Positions 19,101 to 32,857 are shown, counted from the stretch's first letter. The stretch is 64,000 nt of DNA from Trichoplax adhaerens (GCF_000150275.1 NW_002060954.1:310287-374286); one strand, 5' to 3'. The notes: generated from the letters alone by a model not told the origin. Numbers and translations are program-made.

Positions 19101-22100
19101 ATTAATGGTGCGTATCAAAATCGGAGTTAATTTTAATATTTATAACCCATTACATAGCGTCATCTGGTAACACATCGCCGTACGATTTTTACGGTTTTAC
19201 CTTAAACTAAATAGATTATCTAAATTGAAGCAGATTCCTAGATATATATTTAAGTATAGAAGGTATTTTGTTCTTTTTAGTATATTCTAGTATCAATAAT
19301 TAAAGCAAAATGTTTGCAAATTACCATTTTACGATAGATTTTTCATAATAAGATTTTTTACATGTAGTTTACGAATAAGAATGAATATTATTAAAATAGT
19401 GTATTGAAGCTTTCTCTAAAAGAGAAAAGTGGAACTACTAAGGGCGTAATCATTTACTAGCCGTAGAATTGTTTCGCTAAGCGATTTGAATAGACGGTAG
19501 GTTTAGCAGAATTGGCAGTATGTAATGTTCTCATTGTTTCGGAGTGCGCAGCATTAAATATTACATGTATCTAATATTTAATTCTGTCATGGATTAATTA
19601 CTAATTATCCTATACTGATACCATAGTTAAAAAATATGAGATCCACTTAGAGCTTACCTTTACTCGTTCATAAATATATCATTTGTTTTAATGAATAAAT
19701 CAATTAACAAAATCGAGTTTTGAAAATAGCACCAGATGTTGAAAAATACCACAAACTTGAGCAAGGGAGACAATCTTACAACCGGTAGGATTGATGGCAT
19801 ACTTGTTTGAATGTTATAGATGGATAGTTTCTTAACGTCAGATAGAGAGTTTGTTATTGATATTAATTTAAGCTAAGAATGAAATCTTATAGATTTGAAT
19901 GAAGATTACTATTTCATTTGCATTGGCTATTTCAGAATTTTATAGCGCTTGCTATGTTTAATTTAGGGATCGGAAGATGGCTCATATTCTACAAGAACTC
20001 TTGGCTGAAAACCAGAAGTTGAGGTGAATATTATACTTGTAGCCCGTAAAAGTATTGTAAGGAAATTGTTTGAATATTTAACATTCAGTAGTGGTTATTA
20101 TGTATGAGCTCAACTTTATTGAAATAGGTTAAGTACCAAAGTACTATCCAGCTCATTGCTGTATGAAGAATACATATCTGATACATACTATCTCTAAAAA
20201 TATTAATCTGCATAATGCCATGTTAGGGTACAGTACGGTATCACTACATATTAATTTTATATATGTATACGCGTATATATGGATATATGCCCAATTACAG
20301 TAGTTATATCATGTCTACGCGACTACGCATTAATTACATACACAAATTTATAGACTTTGATAGCGTTATTCAATACATTAGTAGAAGTAACTAATATGCT
20401 GTTGAAATTCAACGGATAGAGAAGACATTTTGGATTTAAGGGAGGAAAATCGAGTACTGCTGGATGATAAGAAAGCTTTAATAGAAAATGATAGCAAGAA
20501 TAAAGAACAAATCATGAAGCTAAGAGAGGAAATTAGAAAAGAACAGAAAGAAAAAAAAAATATTCTGGAAGAAAAGAACTCTATGATAGAGAAATTGAGG
20601 ATTCTTCAAGGGTATGAACTTCAAATGATACCATGATAATTAAGTAATAGACTGCACAAGTGATAGGATTGGCAGATAGAATTATTACGATATTGGATAT
20701 TATCATAAATGCGCGTATTACTTCGATGATCCATTTGGAGTTGCAATTTAATGATATACCTACCTTATAGGCTAAACATAGTATCATTCGTCAATTTAAC
20801 TTAAAGTTAATGGTGTGTTTATATCCTTGTAAAAAATTTCTACTATAGGATTTTATCAAATACCCCAGGTCACTCACCTGATCATAGAGACAAATACGAC
20901 GGTGATAAGCTAGTTAACGAATCTATTGATAAAGGTTCTCCCTTACCTCAAATTACTAATAGAATGTCATCTTTAAACAATGTGGGTGATGATAACGAAC
21001 ACAATAAAAAGTCATACCACAGTACCACTCATTTTTCGGATAACCAGCTACATTTAGATCATAAGAAAAAATTAAAGGAATTTCAACATCCAGATTCTAA
21101 ACTTGAGAATTCTATTGATTCATCAATGGAAAAATTGGCAATAAGTGACCGTGGACACATTATTGATTCGCGTGTACCTCAATCGATGGAACCTTCTAAT
21201 TTAATACTGAAAACCGTTGAAGCATCTGTTACTCAGGATCATAACATTCCACGAGATGGAGCATTTTCACAAACATCCTCTTCTTACGCTGCAACGTTTC
21301 CGAGACAGAAGCTTATATCAAATGATCACCAGTGGAAAAGTGTAGAGGGCAATGATCGGCCCCTTCAGCAAAGGCAACACGATGTTGAAGGAAAAATCAT
21401 GTCATCTAATCCTGCTCTTGTTAAGACATTAGTATCGTCATCAGCTAATCAAAATCACGCCATTAATAACGGAAATTCTCCTGAAGCCATGAAGTTATAC
21501 GATCTCTCTTACATTCGCGACATAGTCAATCCTTACAAACATAAAAGTAAATTAATTTTAAGCAAACTTGATCTAGAAAATTATGTAATGAAAGTAATAT
21601 TTAAATATTTTATGCAGGTTTTACTTGCCTATAAAGGCTTCTTAACTTAACATATTCACTTTTATATTATAATATACGTATGATCATAGAACCAAAGAAA
21701 GCATTCAAGCACGGTTCAGTTGAGCAATGGGAGATTAAGAAGAGTCAAATACCCAAGAAGCAAGTTCCACAGTCACTGTAGTAAGCAGCACAAGTGTCTT
21801 ATAATAAAAAATTTTAAATTTGTTTTATTTCGATACTGGAATCGACACGTTTAATATATAGTACAAAATATATGGAAGAGGGCTTAAAATTTAGCGTATG
21901 CTTTATTATTAGTAGTATTATTAATACCACAGTGCAACTTTTTACGAATGTAAATGCATACCCCAGATTTTTCCTTTCTACATGTATTACTAAACTATTA
22001 ATACAATCTGTTATCTAAAACATTTTAGTAAAAGTCAAGATAAACAAGAAGAGGGTTATTATGGGATGTATCGATTTAATCAGATTACAAAACAACTTCA

Positions 22101-22972
22101 TAGAACAGTAGAAAATCGATTTTTTGTTAGACAGCCTGGATTATCAACAACTGTTACATCTACGATGCATCCAGGTGAGCCTACTCAAAGCTTTCGGTAT
22201 TGATTTAATTATCTGTGAGACCAACTATGATGATATGTATTTGATTCAATCATATATGTAGATATCTGCTTCTTGGCGAAGTATATAGTACTGTCGTGGC
22301 TTAGCCATTGAGCACTGATCTTAATTTGTATGTCAGAAAAGCCATACACATTGTAGTACAAACTTTGTCATTAAGTTTCCACGTTTGGTTCACGATTGGA
22401 TTTGAATCTAGTTCTACTTTGCCACTTGCATTTTGTATTGAGACTGTACACATATCAACTTTTTATATAGCTAGCACTATACCCGTTCTACAAACGGGGA
22501 TAAAATATTATACTGTACTGTCATGGTTATAGTAATTTTACTTTTTGTGATTGTCGGCGCACGTTAGAATGAAAAAGTTACCGTGAGTCCACACAATTAA
22601 TTTAAAGTATATTGTATACCAGTGTACTGCATTTATATCGTATCGAGTTTGCTACTCACCGTTATTTTATATCAAATATATGCAATATTATTAGTCTTCT
22701 TGGTACTGACTTTCGATATCGATTTACAGTTCGTTACAATAATTACCGTACGTAGTCAAGCAGTTAATGAAAAGAAAAAATATTCCTTCCTTCTGAAGTA
22801 TATTTTTTACCATTAAATTAATCATGTCTACTAAGTACGTCATTTTCTCGATTATTTTAATATTGCCATTATAGAACAAATATACCATTTTAATGAAAAA
22901 TTAAGTCAAGAATTGAAAGAATTAGATGGTCAAATAAGAATGTATCAAGACAAGCCGATTAAACCTGAATAA
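10111..22972 (+). CDS. KIF12: KIF12-like kinesin with long disordered tail, 33 exons
   Basis: Microtubule motor ATPase. Exons: 10111-10268, 10384-10443, 11375-11491, 11652-11685, 11766-11815, 11953-12028, 12306-12349, 12460-12550, 12673-12811, 12962-13053, 13175-13244, 13479-13559, 13654-13772, 14110-14214, 14592-15300, 15393-15467, 16914-16982, 17259-17345, 17429-17518, 17905-17991, 18096-18182, 18291-18356, 18455-18532, 18635-18730, 18838-18906, 19021-19107, 19730-19784, 19967-20023, 20420-20611, 20849-21546, 21690-21780, 22029-22174, 22875-22972. The total is 4173 nt (1390 residues). The motor occupies roughly residues 68-400: P-loop GQTGSGKT (149-156), switch I NDRSSRSH (269-276) and switch II DLAGSE (308-313). 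Details such as [17 protein letters not shown] fit KIF12 best. The tail is charged and low in complexity, with a basic patch near residue 568 and a coiled coil near 983-1046. Human KIF12 is about half as long. The ATG at 10111 is the first in frame; an upstream exon is possible. Confidence 0.88.
12922..12952. repeat. (TTTTA)n simple repeat
   Basis: A short run of tattt/tttta pentamers in the intron before the kinesin exon that carries switch I. It is probably part of the pyrimidine-rich 3' splice region. Confidence 0.8.
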
Positions 22973-25817
22973 GTTGCCTAATTTTAAGGCTTGTCGTATA
23001 TAATATATATATATATATACATTAGTCTAGAGCAATTTTATCATCATAAAAATTTCTGAAAGATTAATAGCATGATAATTTCAAATTTTTACTCATATAC
23101 AGTTCGAAGTATGGTTTAGATTTTCGAACCTTTTTCTTATTATTTTTCTGGTGTAATATCTACTCTGTAATACTCGAAGTTAAGAATTTGAATTACTGAA
23201 TCTTACTAATTTTTAATTTAAGAAATAAAGATATAGCTATATTGTATATAAATATTAAATGCTGTAGATTCGGTAAGAATGGACATATAACTAGTTCTCT
23301 TTATATTTTAGAATTATATCAAGAAAATTTTTAATATGATACGCGTATATAAAATATTTATTATACATTAACTTATATTCAGTATGTGTCAATGTGAACA
23401 TTATTATTCAGTAGTTTTTGAAAGTGGATTATGGACATACAATAAAATATTAAAAACTGCCGTAGTGACAACTTTTCGAAAGATATCCTTAAATAGATAG
23501 CTATTCTATCAATGTAGATGTACAGCGCTGTATATCTGATAACTTGCGTTAGCTCATTAGATGATAACGGCTAGGTTATAAACAAAATCTAATCATCGCC
23601 TATCTTAATTAAGCTAGTACTAAATACTAGATACTCAAAATATCACCCTTAAATTCCGTCTAATCAAACTAAGACTGAGAGATTATATACAGGTAGCGAT
23701 TTTCAAAGGAGTTTGCACTAATATTGCCGATAAATGTTAAGGCTATCAATTTGATATTAGTGGCTTTTAGACAGTAAACATGAATGAATATACAGACTTT
23801 TTGTGCGATATATTATATATTAAAATTAATTAATTAATAATCATTCTAGATTCCTAGAGGTATACTTAATCGACATAAGTAGGTTAATGTACTCCTATGC
23901 AGCCGTCCTACAAAATTTTGGTACACGGTATCGCATACTGACAATGTACAGTGCAGTACGGCATCAAGGTGTACATTTTATCATACTTGCTATATCTTTA
24001 TTAGCTGTTAATCAAGAATCATCACTCATAGGCACGGGGTTATCAACTTATAGTCTCGCGCAGTGAAGCTTTTAATGTGAAGATTATTATTGCTGCACTC
24101 TGCGGCACAGTACTATTACAATTGCCATCATTATTATTTTACACACAACAATACTATTGAAGCATGGCCTACTATGATATTGCAGTGAATAACAAGGTCT
24201 TAGTGTGTTGTTACGATGTTACTTCTGGATATTATACGTTGACTACTATGTTCTATTTGATAAACATGTTTACACGTATTACTTGAAATGTATAAGAGAT
24301 GTGCATATGCTTCTTCTCTTTCGTACGTTGATAAATTAGATAGCTTTGCTTAATTTCTGGCAGGCATCTTTAATAAAGCTTCTTCTATCTCAAGCTAGCT
24401 ATCTGTTTAATTATTGGAAGAGTCAATATGTTACTTATGACCTCTGAATTATCTGTTTAATAAGTGTAAATTGCCTCGTAGTGTATGGCCAAGGTCTAAA
24501 ATCGCTGTAATTAACACTACTCTAGATCATAATTGGCGAGATCAATTTATAACACTTCACGTAAAGGCGTATACATATTCCTTTGTTACTGTTTTATTTT
24601 CATTGGATATACAAAAGCACTGAATAGATTTATCACAAGAATAATTCAAGTTATACTCGTATAACATTAAATCATATTAATGCGATTGTACATGTATCAC
24701 GCTGTCACTTTAAATATCAACATTAAGATTAAATCGTTAAATGGAGATGATCGATAAGGAAAAAGCTTAGTGTAGCTTTAGCTCAACATATTGTGTGTAC
24801 TTGAGTGCTTTAAGTGTTATCGAATATAATATAGGACTAAATTTGGGATATAAAAGTGTACGTTATTGCTGTAGAACATAGTTTCTTTGTGTACTAAAAT
24901 TACATAGTAATGAATCAAATAATAGCTGAAGCAATGTGCAACTATCTCATGAAACTGCAACAATAAATAGGTAATATTATGCCTACTTTGCACTTGCTAT
25001 ACCAATTTCTTTAATGATGTATAACTTGCGTAATTATTCTTCCATAACTGTATTACTTAAAATATATTCATATTTCTTTCATTTCTTTCTGATTCTACAA
25101 TATTCTAACCAATATATTTTAATATCAACGAATTTCATACCTGTATACGATAAGTGATTATTATTAATCTTTCTATGGTGTCATATGTTTATCCAGTTTC
25201 CATAGAAACCTAATTCAAGTAATTTGTGCGGGTTCGTTCAAGTTACTGTGACGTGACAAATTGAGTTACAATATACTCTATTAATTTAAGTTCGTAGTAT
25301 ATTCTGCCGAATTTCCACGGGTTTCACTAGTATATAATGATAAAGTTATCTTTATCTAATAGCGAATAAAAAGCAAAAGTAAATATAAACCGCTTTCGCT
25401 AAACGAAATTTAGTAGTGATTCGTGTTTGTCACAAACTATAGAAAATCAGTATATACATATATATTTAAATAAAAGGAGAAACCACAACTCTTTACTTTA
25501 TATCATGTGTAATATCTTGCAAGGGAATTAGCATACATGTAACAAATTCGTTAGGAAAACGACGCATTTCATGGCGAAACTATGAGTGAGTTAAGCTGTT
25601 GCTTTCCTGTACAATTTCGGAATATTAATCAAGTTGATATAAATTCTCGTAATTATTTTCCGATTGATGATTTTTGACGTAATCTGGAACTACAAAAATA
25701 CCCAGAATATGAAATTCTAATAATTTAGGAAAACAGACTACGGCGATACAATAGCATTTTAATACCTATCTAAACAGGTACTACTGTAACATTTAAGACC
25801 TATTTTATGATTTTAAT
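22973..25817. other. Intergenic, convergent 3' ends
   Basis: The 3' flanks of the kinesin (+) and the SANBR-like gene (-). There is a (TA)n run at about 22999-23020 and an AATAAA hexamer near 23223 that could serve kinesin polyadenylation. A dispersed repeat copy lies at about 23985-24150. No gene was recognised. Confidence 0.5.
23985..24150. repeat. Dispersed repeat, copy A
   Basis: About 165 bp that matches 52700-52880 in the same orientation. The best block runs from attattattg through a ctgc-rich section and tactattacaatt to ttacacacaaca. The copies have diverged by substitutions and small gaps in (ATT)n. No coding capacity was seen, so this is probably a non-autonomous mobile-element remnant. 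Confidence 0.6.
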
Positions 25818-28800
25818 TTACCTCGGCCTCAAGTTATTATTAATGCTATTGTTCGCTGTTGAATTTTGAACCATTGGAAGCGAAGTTAAAGCGATATTTT
25901 CAATTTCCGCTTTAAACTTCTTTTCTATCATATAATACAAACCAGTTTGACTCTGTAACAGATTTGAAATTATAGAAAGTTTTCGTTATTAGAAAGAAAA
26001 TAGTTGAGAGTAATTCACGTAGAATATTATACTAGCCTCCTTGTTATCTAGCTTAACGTCCTCACTTTCTGAATGATAACTTGATGATAGGCAATGAATA
26101 ATATTTCTTAATCTATCTTGGTCTAAACGCAATTGCTTATAGATTAGTTGATTACAATAAGTAAATTGGTATTAGCATAACCTAGCAAGATTAAATTTCT
26201 ATCAGAAAAAATTATATTGTATTAAGGCTTCCTCCTGCGGCTTATGCTAACCTTCTTCTCTTTGCATATCTTCATTCCATCTATCATTTCTATCGTTATC
26301 CCATAGATTTAAATGTTGTGCAGAAACCCTAACATTACGAAGTTTTATATACAGGAGAGTTATTACAGTTTAATTTTAGATTAACAACTTTAGCTACGGT
26401 ACATTACAACCAGTTTTTATTACTCTTACTGTTTGTGATATATAGTATTTACTGGATACGGTTAACAGTAGACAAGCATACTGAAGGACCGATGTTCCAG
26501 TTACCGCTGAAGTTGAAATGAATTTACTATGCTCTAGTACAATGGTAAATACGTAATACACGAGTGTACTCAAAAACTTAAACAAGAATCGTAACAATTT
26601 CTTTTCAGAAATACCTTTAAATATTAACATTGGTATCTTATATCGTAATCTATATAGTTACTGTAATAACACAGCGTAGTTGGTAGAGCGATCTTAATTA
26701 CATTAATTAATGTAATTATCAATCCTACCCATGTTTTGTTAATTCCTGCTTTGATAGGCTTATACTAGTCTCTTTTAAAATCTTCCACGATATCGGAGTG
26801 TCTAAGGAAAGAAATGAGAAGAACGCGGCCTCAAAATATATACCAAGAACTACGATTTCTAGTAAAACTTCAGTTTATCACATGCAATTCGTCTGTCAAA
26901 TAATTATAAATATATTCAGATGTATTCTAAACTATTTGGAAGTATATTTTAATAAATGTCGCTGGCATGAAGGTATTAAGTTACATTAACGCAATTAAGT
27001 CATGGATAATATTACAATTATTTTAAGGTCTATAGTACTGTACATTACTTTAGAGTCATTAATAATTTATTGATTCATTTGCATACTAACCATTTTCACT
27101 GTCATCTTCCTCACATGAGCTAATACTAAAATCATCGGTATTTATCAAGACAGTCTTTTTGACTTGGAGATTAACCTAGAAATACAATAAATGGTATTAT
27201 CGATATTTCATACAATTTTCTGCTTGATTTTATTAATAATCTACTCTAATTCACAAGATATCGCTAGTTTACATTTTGCAAAGTATTAGGCTTTCTTTCG
27301 GTGCGATTTGTATTGGATGTATGTTCATTTTTAGACCGCTGAAATTATCAACAATACAAAATTTTGTTTAAATAAGTAAATTAATCAATTTTGTAAACAG
27401 AATTCTAATTAGATGAAAACAAGTCCAATAATGTCTGATAATTATAACCAAAAGTCTTAAGAACTTTATATATTTGATTTATGATCACACGAATACCTTT
27501 AATCCTTGATTGAACAAATCTTCTGCAGCAAATGGATTAGATTTCAACTGTCTGCTCCTATGGAATATACAGTATATACGATTCACGCTCAAATTTTTGC
27601 TAGATTACTAAATGATGGGTTTTAATTTAGTTCGTTATTCTTCTGTCGCATTTAATCTAGATTATCCAAACGAATATTGTTCGATTTCACTATAATATCA
27701 ACTATTAAGGTGAATGTAAGTAAATCTCTTATTAACAAATTAAGTACTTTGTTGAAGTGGTATTCATACAGCAGATATCATCCTTGTGATTAATAAGGGT
27801 TTGCCATATCTTAGCCATGAAAAGGTTATTATTATCTGTATTGGTGGGCGAATAAACATGTTCTTGTCTTGTATTTGACTAGAAAGTAAGATAGTATTCG
27901 ATTAGTCCTTCTAGTATTTATAAAGATAGGTAATCCGAAAGAAATGAATCAGAAATTTTTCGATGCAAGTCAAATTGAATAGTGTAAAGAACTTCATCGA
28001 AAAATTTTAACTGACTGGTAATACAATAAACATATCTAAATACAAACATGTACAATGCCAGCCATTCAAGTAAATAATGTAATAATACTAATGCTAGTGA
28101 GGTTTTGTGCTAGCATAGCAGCGTAAAATAGCTGCCAATATGAAATCAATACCAGTTTGGACAGTAAATTAAAGTTTAAATCGCAAAAGCTATTAATATT
28201 TTATCGTATTTAGCCAGTTGAAACCATCGGCTATTGGATAAAAATGTAAAATTTACTGTACTTCAGTTACATCATTTCTTAATTAAGTAACTAAGATGAG
28301 CAAACGGACCCGTACACTTGTTTATCAAATACGAGAAACAGTCAGAATGACTAGGATAATCTGAAGAACGGAGGCTATGAATTGGTTTTTGTAGTAGACT
28401 AAAAGTCATAGATATTTACGCCCATTACTTAAATTAATAAATGAAGCGGCTAATTGGTTTGGGCTTCTCAGTACTTACAGAATAGATTTTAATATCTATA
28501 TAACTAACCTGAACGATTTTACATGGATCAAATACAGCCATTTTTTTACTGACTGCAATTTTTCCGCTGTTGTTATCGTTGCCTTTGGCGTTGCAACATG
28601 ATAAGTCAGAACAGGGAAACAATTCGTTACAGTTTATGCAACGTAGGTAATTGATTTGACTCCAAAATCTGAGGTGAATATAGTTTTTAATCACCTTACA
28701 TTCGTAAGATAGATAGTAATAATAAACAGTAAAACTGGTGATTTGATTCCGCGATATTATTATCGTGGTCCTCCTACCTCCAATATAGTTTCTTCCAACA

Positions 28801-30778
28801 TTTTAGTTCTGAATATTGTTCTTTTATGAAAACGTTTATATTCCATTGACGATCTCTATGAGCATCGATAATGGCGCCATAGTTAATAACTGTAGTACTC
28901 GTATACATGTTAATTATCGTACTATATTGTAAAATGTATTCTAGCAAAATAAGAATTATGGCATATATTTCATATTCGTTTCTTTACATTGCTTTATTTG
29001 TATTTAAAAGTGTTGTTATCCTTATAAAACTTACTATTGTTAATATGTATAAAATTAAAAGATAAAACCTGTACGCACTACGACATCATGAAAGACACCG
29101 GACTGATACCTGTTATGTAGATAAACTAAGTCTCCATTTCTCGCTATATGGGTACTAAAACAGAAAAAATCGATACCAAAAAGTAATTAATGAACGCTAT
29201 ATAAATGTATTGAAGAGTATTCCTTAAAAGTTTGTCTTAAATCTTACGTTTCTACTGAGCATTTTATGAAAGGCTGCATTTCCATAGTGATAATACGATC
29301 ACAATTTGAGCATCTTGACGAAAAGATACGATAAGTCGGACACAAAATTAATTATTGTTATCAAAAGCGAGGTATTTAGAACCCAAGAGTATTATAATTA
29401 ACCGAAACAAGGTAGTGCCATTGCCTTGTCCAGCATTCTCAGAGTAAAATAATTCTTCGAGCTTTTTTTGATATAGTTTTCTATAAAAATTTTAATTAAT
29501 ATGATCAAATTTCTTGTAAAATACAAGGAAGTTTAAGTAAGGTTAATATAAATGCGAAACATAATAAGATCAAAGATGAATGAAGCAACTTCGCAGGTTT
29601 CAAGAAGGATAATTGCCGTGATAATTTTACAAACATAAACCACGAACGTTGTAATTTTATCTTTAGGATCCTTAATCATTGCTATTTCATCGACAGTCAA
29701 AAGTTTTACAAGCCTAGAATATATCGAAAGCACACAAATAAAAATCTTATAAGACTAGTAAGATGCTAGAACGTATTTTAACTTACTGCAGTTAGTAATC
29801 TCCATAATATTCTATCTACGAAGTTATTACTATTGATTATATTCCGGAAAATTTACTGTCTAATACTAACTTCTTTAACAGACCGTCATTTAAACACTTA
29901 GGGTTAGAAGACGCAAGAATCTCCGATATATTACAGCGGAAATATAGTAGGCACTCATCTACCTATAATACCGTAAGAAGTATAACAGTTTTGATCGATA
30001 CATCATTCATACATAATTGTAAAAACACAGAAGTTGCGCAGCATTAATAATATAAGCTTAATTCTATTGATGTTAAGAAATTTTTAATAACTAGAGGTAA
30101 GCGTGCTTACGAGTTTGTTCATTTTTAAGTAATCAGCTGATATTATAATCGGGATAACGTTTTTTCTTGCTATGAAAAGTTAAAGTTAGTACTACCGCAA
30201 AAAATTCTGCAATTTAAATACATCACCAAAGTAAATGCATGAGCGTGCAGTAGGGTGACCACTGCATCCAAATTACATGCTATCTGTACTGTACTTATTG
30301 AAAGATTGATTAAGAGTTAAATTTATTTCTAAGACATTATAGTAGCTAACACTTACATACACTTTAACACAATATATACTGTACAGTGTGACGCAAATTA
30401 GCTTATAAAAATATACCTAATTTGGGTTTCTCTGTGATTTTTGATTGATCGCTGTTAGCATCCTTATCGTTACTCTTTACGTACTCCATTAACCAACGGA
30501 ATATTTTGATATCGCAGTGAACTGAAATATCGATATCATCTGGGGAAGATATATCATGCGGTAGGCACTCAGCAAAGTACTGCATTTCCTTAACCAGTAA
30601 TTCGCGAGGGCAAATGAAGTCCTTGGTTACTATATATTGTTATTAAAATTACTATTAAAATAAACAAATGATGATAACTCAACTTTGTAAATGTAAAACT
30701 CTAATTATAATTGCGAAAAGTAATTTAGTTTTCTTACTCTGGTTTGCATCGTCGTATACATGAATTACAATAGGATGT
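25818..30778 (-). CDS. SANBR: SANBR/KIAA1841-like BTB-domain protein (5' end not found)
   Basis: Homologue of the SANT and BTB domain regulator, a nuclear protein that restrains class-switch recombination in mammals; its role in a simple animal is unknown. Supported exons, 5' to 3': 30738-30778, 30417-30629, 29648-29713, 29403-29480, 29248-29313, 29110-29154, 28778-28855, 28509-28668, 27497-27557, 27091-27175, 26252-26328, 26037-26122, 25818-25952. Diagnostic matches are ICPRELLVKEMQYFAE and DIDISVHCDIKIFRWLMEYV (BTB region). They continue with KLYQKKLEELF, the Cys pairs RCSNC and RCINC, and a C-terminal W-rich block ending RWNEDMQREE. Phases join cleanly within most of the chain. Missing exons are needed between 30417 and 29713, 28509 and 27557, and 27091 and 26328. 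The N-terminal SANT part was not found. The stop at 25818 overlaps a good splice donor, so the 3' end may extend further. Confidence 0.8.
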
Positions 30779-31965
30779 CTGTAAAGGAGTTGAAAGATAT
30801 AAGTAAATTATAATTTAATTTAGATAACAAGATTGTACGTGAGCAATACGTACTATCAGGTATTTATTTGCTATACGTATATATGCACTATCAAGAAGGC
30901 TAAGCTATGTCAGTATGTGATAAAGTATCTTCTCAAAAATACAACAAGAACTACAGTTTCTTGTAAACTTTACTTTATTACATGATATTAGGTTCGTCTT
31001 GCAACTACCAAGGACTATCTAGCTGCAATCAGACTATCTCTAGACTATCTAAATTATTATAGTAAAATTCACGATTTATATACAATTCGTTACCCAATGG
31101 TTTTTCTTCAAATACAATCATATCTTACCAATTAAGTTACAAGATCATATCTAAATTTACTAACGCGCTTCTAATTAAAGCGTCCCAATACAAACCTCAC
31201 AGTACTAATATACTTGAGGCAATTTATTATCTTAGATCCTAATATAAACATTTCGCTATAATTATAATCGCTACAATATGTATTGTAAACGTCTTCTACA
31301 AATACACACTTGCTACAATCTTACAATCTAACGTATAATTCAAACTATTCTCGTACAATCTTGGATCGTAATCTAAGTTATTTTTTGGGGCTGCACTACA
31401 TAGTAATAACAAACTCTGTATTTTTCTTGCCATTAGCTGCAATATAGCCACTACTTCGGTCATTAAGAACGAAAAAGATCAATTAGAATTCTCGATTATG
31501 TCCTATGTATTGCTTGGCATGCAGAAACAACGAGTGACAACAAAAATAGAATAGGAAGGAAAGCCGAAATTTAAGTTTTCGTTTATACTTTACTGTGTAA
31601 TCAACAGACGCTATAACACACGAAGAAATATTGATACTACCGCAACGATATTTCATGCTAAATGAAGTTAATACAGATTGGCATCTCTTGTCGGCAACGA
31701 CTTAGTGTGGGTTTAGTGATTGAGTTTAATCACGACGATGGCGATGTTACTGTTAAATATTACGTGGTGCATTTATGATATTAATTTTTTATATTTATTA
31801 CAACAAAGAATTGTTCGACTGAAGGAGTCTCTGGCCATGTATTCGAATGTAAATTATATTTTATGGCTTCTTGAGAATAAGATCGGATTTATAGCAACTG
31901 TATCAGTGGTCAGTTTCTATAAAAACTCAAATGGGCAAATATAGCAAAACGTTAAATTATATTAC
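30779..31965. other. Gap with no recognised exon
   Basis: This stretch should contain 5' exons of the SANBR-like gene and/or 3' exons of the unrecognised minus-strand gene upstream. I could not identify either by motif. Confidence 0.4.
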
Positions 31966-32857
31966 TTATTGTTCTGTGAGCGAGTCGTGCTGACCTGTAC
32001 ACTCGTGTTTCAATCTCTTTAGCTGAATTTCTTCTAGCAATCTGATTACTCTCGAACCCAATGCAAGAACTTGATTGGAATTTTTCCTTATCATTTAATT
32101 TGCATCTTAACGCAGTCTCTTTAGCATTCTTATATTGCAAGGATGTACGATTCATTTGTCTCCATTCGGCTAAAAACTGCTATAAACAATAATTCACAAA
32201 TAAATACCATTTTTATCTATCAAAATATGGGTGAGGTAATAAGCTATTGATAGGAAGTATACACGTATAATGAGAATGAATTAAAAATGAAATTGATTAT
32301 GCCCAAGGAACAGGTCTGTGTTAGAATCCAATTTGATATTCAGATACTAGCGAAGTGAGAATATCTGATATGCTGTAAGTGATAACCTATACTACTCACT
32401 GGTTGCCATGTTCAGTCAGTTATCTGTGCATTGTTCCAAAGTATAGGAAGAGCAATGCAACAGAATAATTTAGCAAATCCGAAGCTAATTACATAATAAG
32501 AGACCGTTACTAACATTAAGCCATAATGAGGTTAAAACGATGTATGTACGAAGCAGATATAGAGTAGTTGCTGCATCAGAGATAGCGCAATTTAGGAATC
32601 ATAATTACGATGCTAAACTGTGCATTTTATAATGAAAATCATCTAATCTAAACTAAAATAAAATACCAACCGAATCTCGCGGTGCTTCCAAAGCAGAAGA
32701 TATTTCTATAACAGGCAATGAACTTGCATGATCAATGTTGTGTTCTTCTGTCAACATTAATAACCTGCCTAACATTAGTTCACTTGCTAGTTGATCAATA
32801 AATTTCGATTTTCGATTCATCATGGTTTCGTAACCCTTTAGAAACGAAAGCACAGAG
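31966..32857 (-). CDS. Unrecognised gene, two linked exons (partial)
   Basis: Two minus-strand exons, 32671-32857 and 31966-32179, join in frame: the first has one leading base and ends in phase 0, and the second starts in phase 0. Together they encode about 134 residues. The first is helical and hydrophobic-patterned (FIDQLASELMLGRLLMLTEE). The second is basic and polar (FLAEWRQMNRTSLQYKNAKE) and ends with an open donor after one base of a codon. No family is recognised. It does not look like the SANT region of the neighbouring SANBR-like gene, although that possibility is not excluded. Both ends of the gene are missing. Confidence 0.45.

Noticed and set aside
26394-26630. 78-codon minus-strand frame inside the SANBR-like gene, considered as the missing exon
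   Set aside because: It gives a hydrophobic peptide unlike the Lys-rich linker expected there, and phases were not satisfied.
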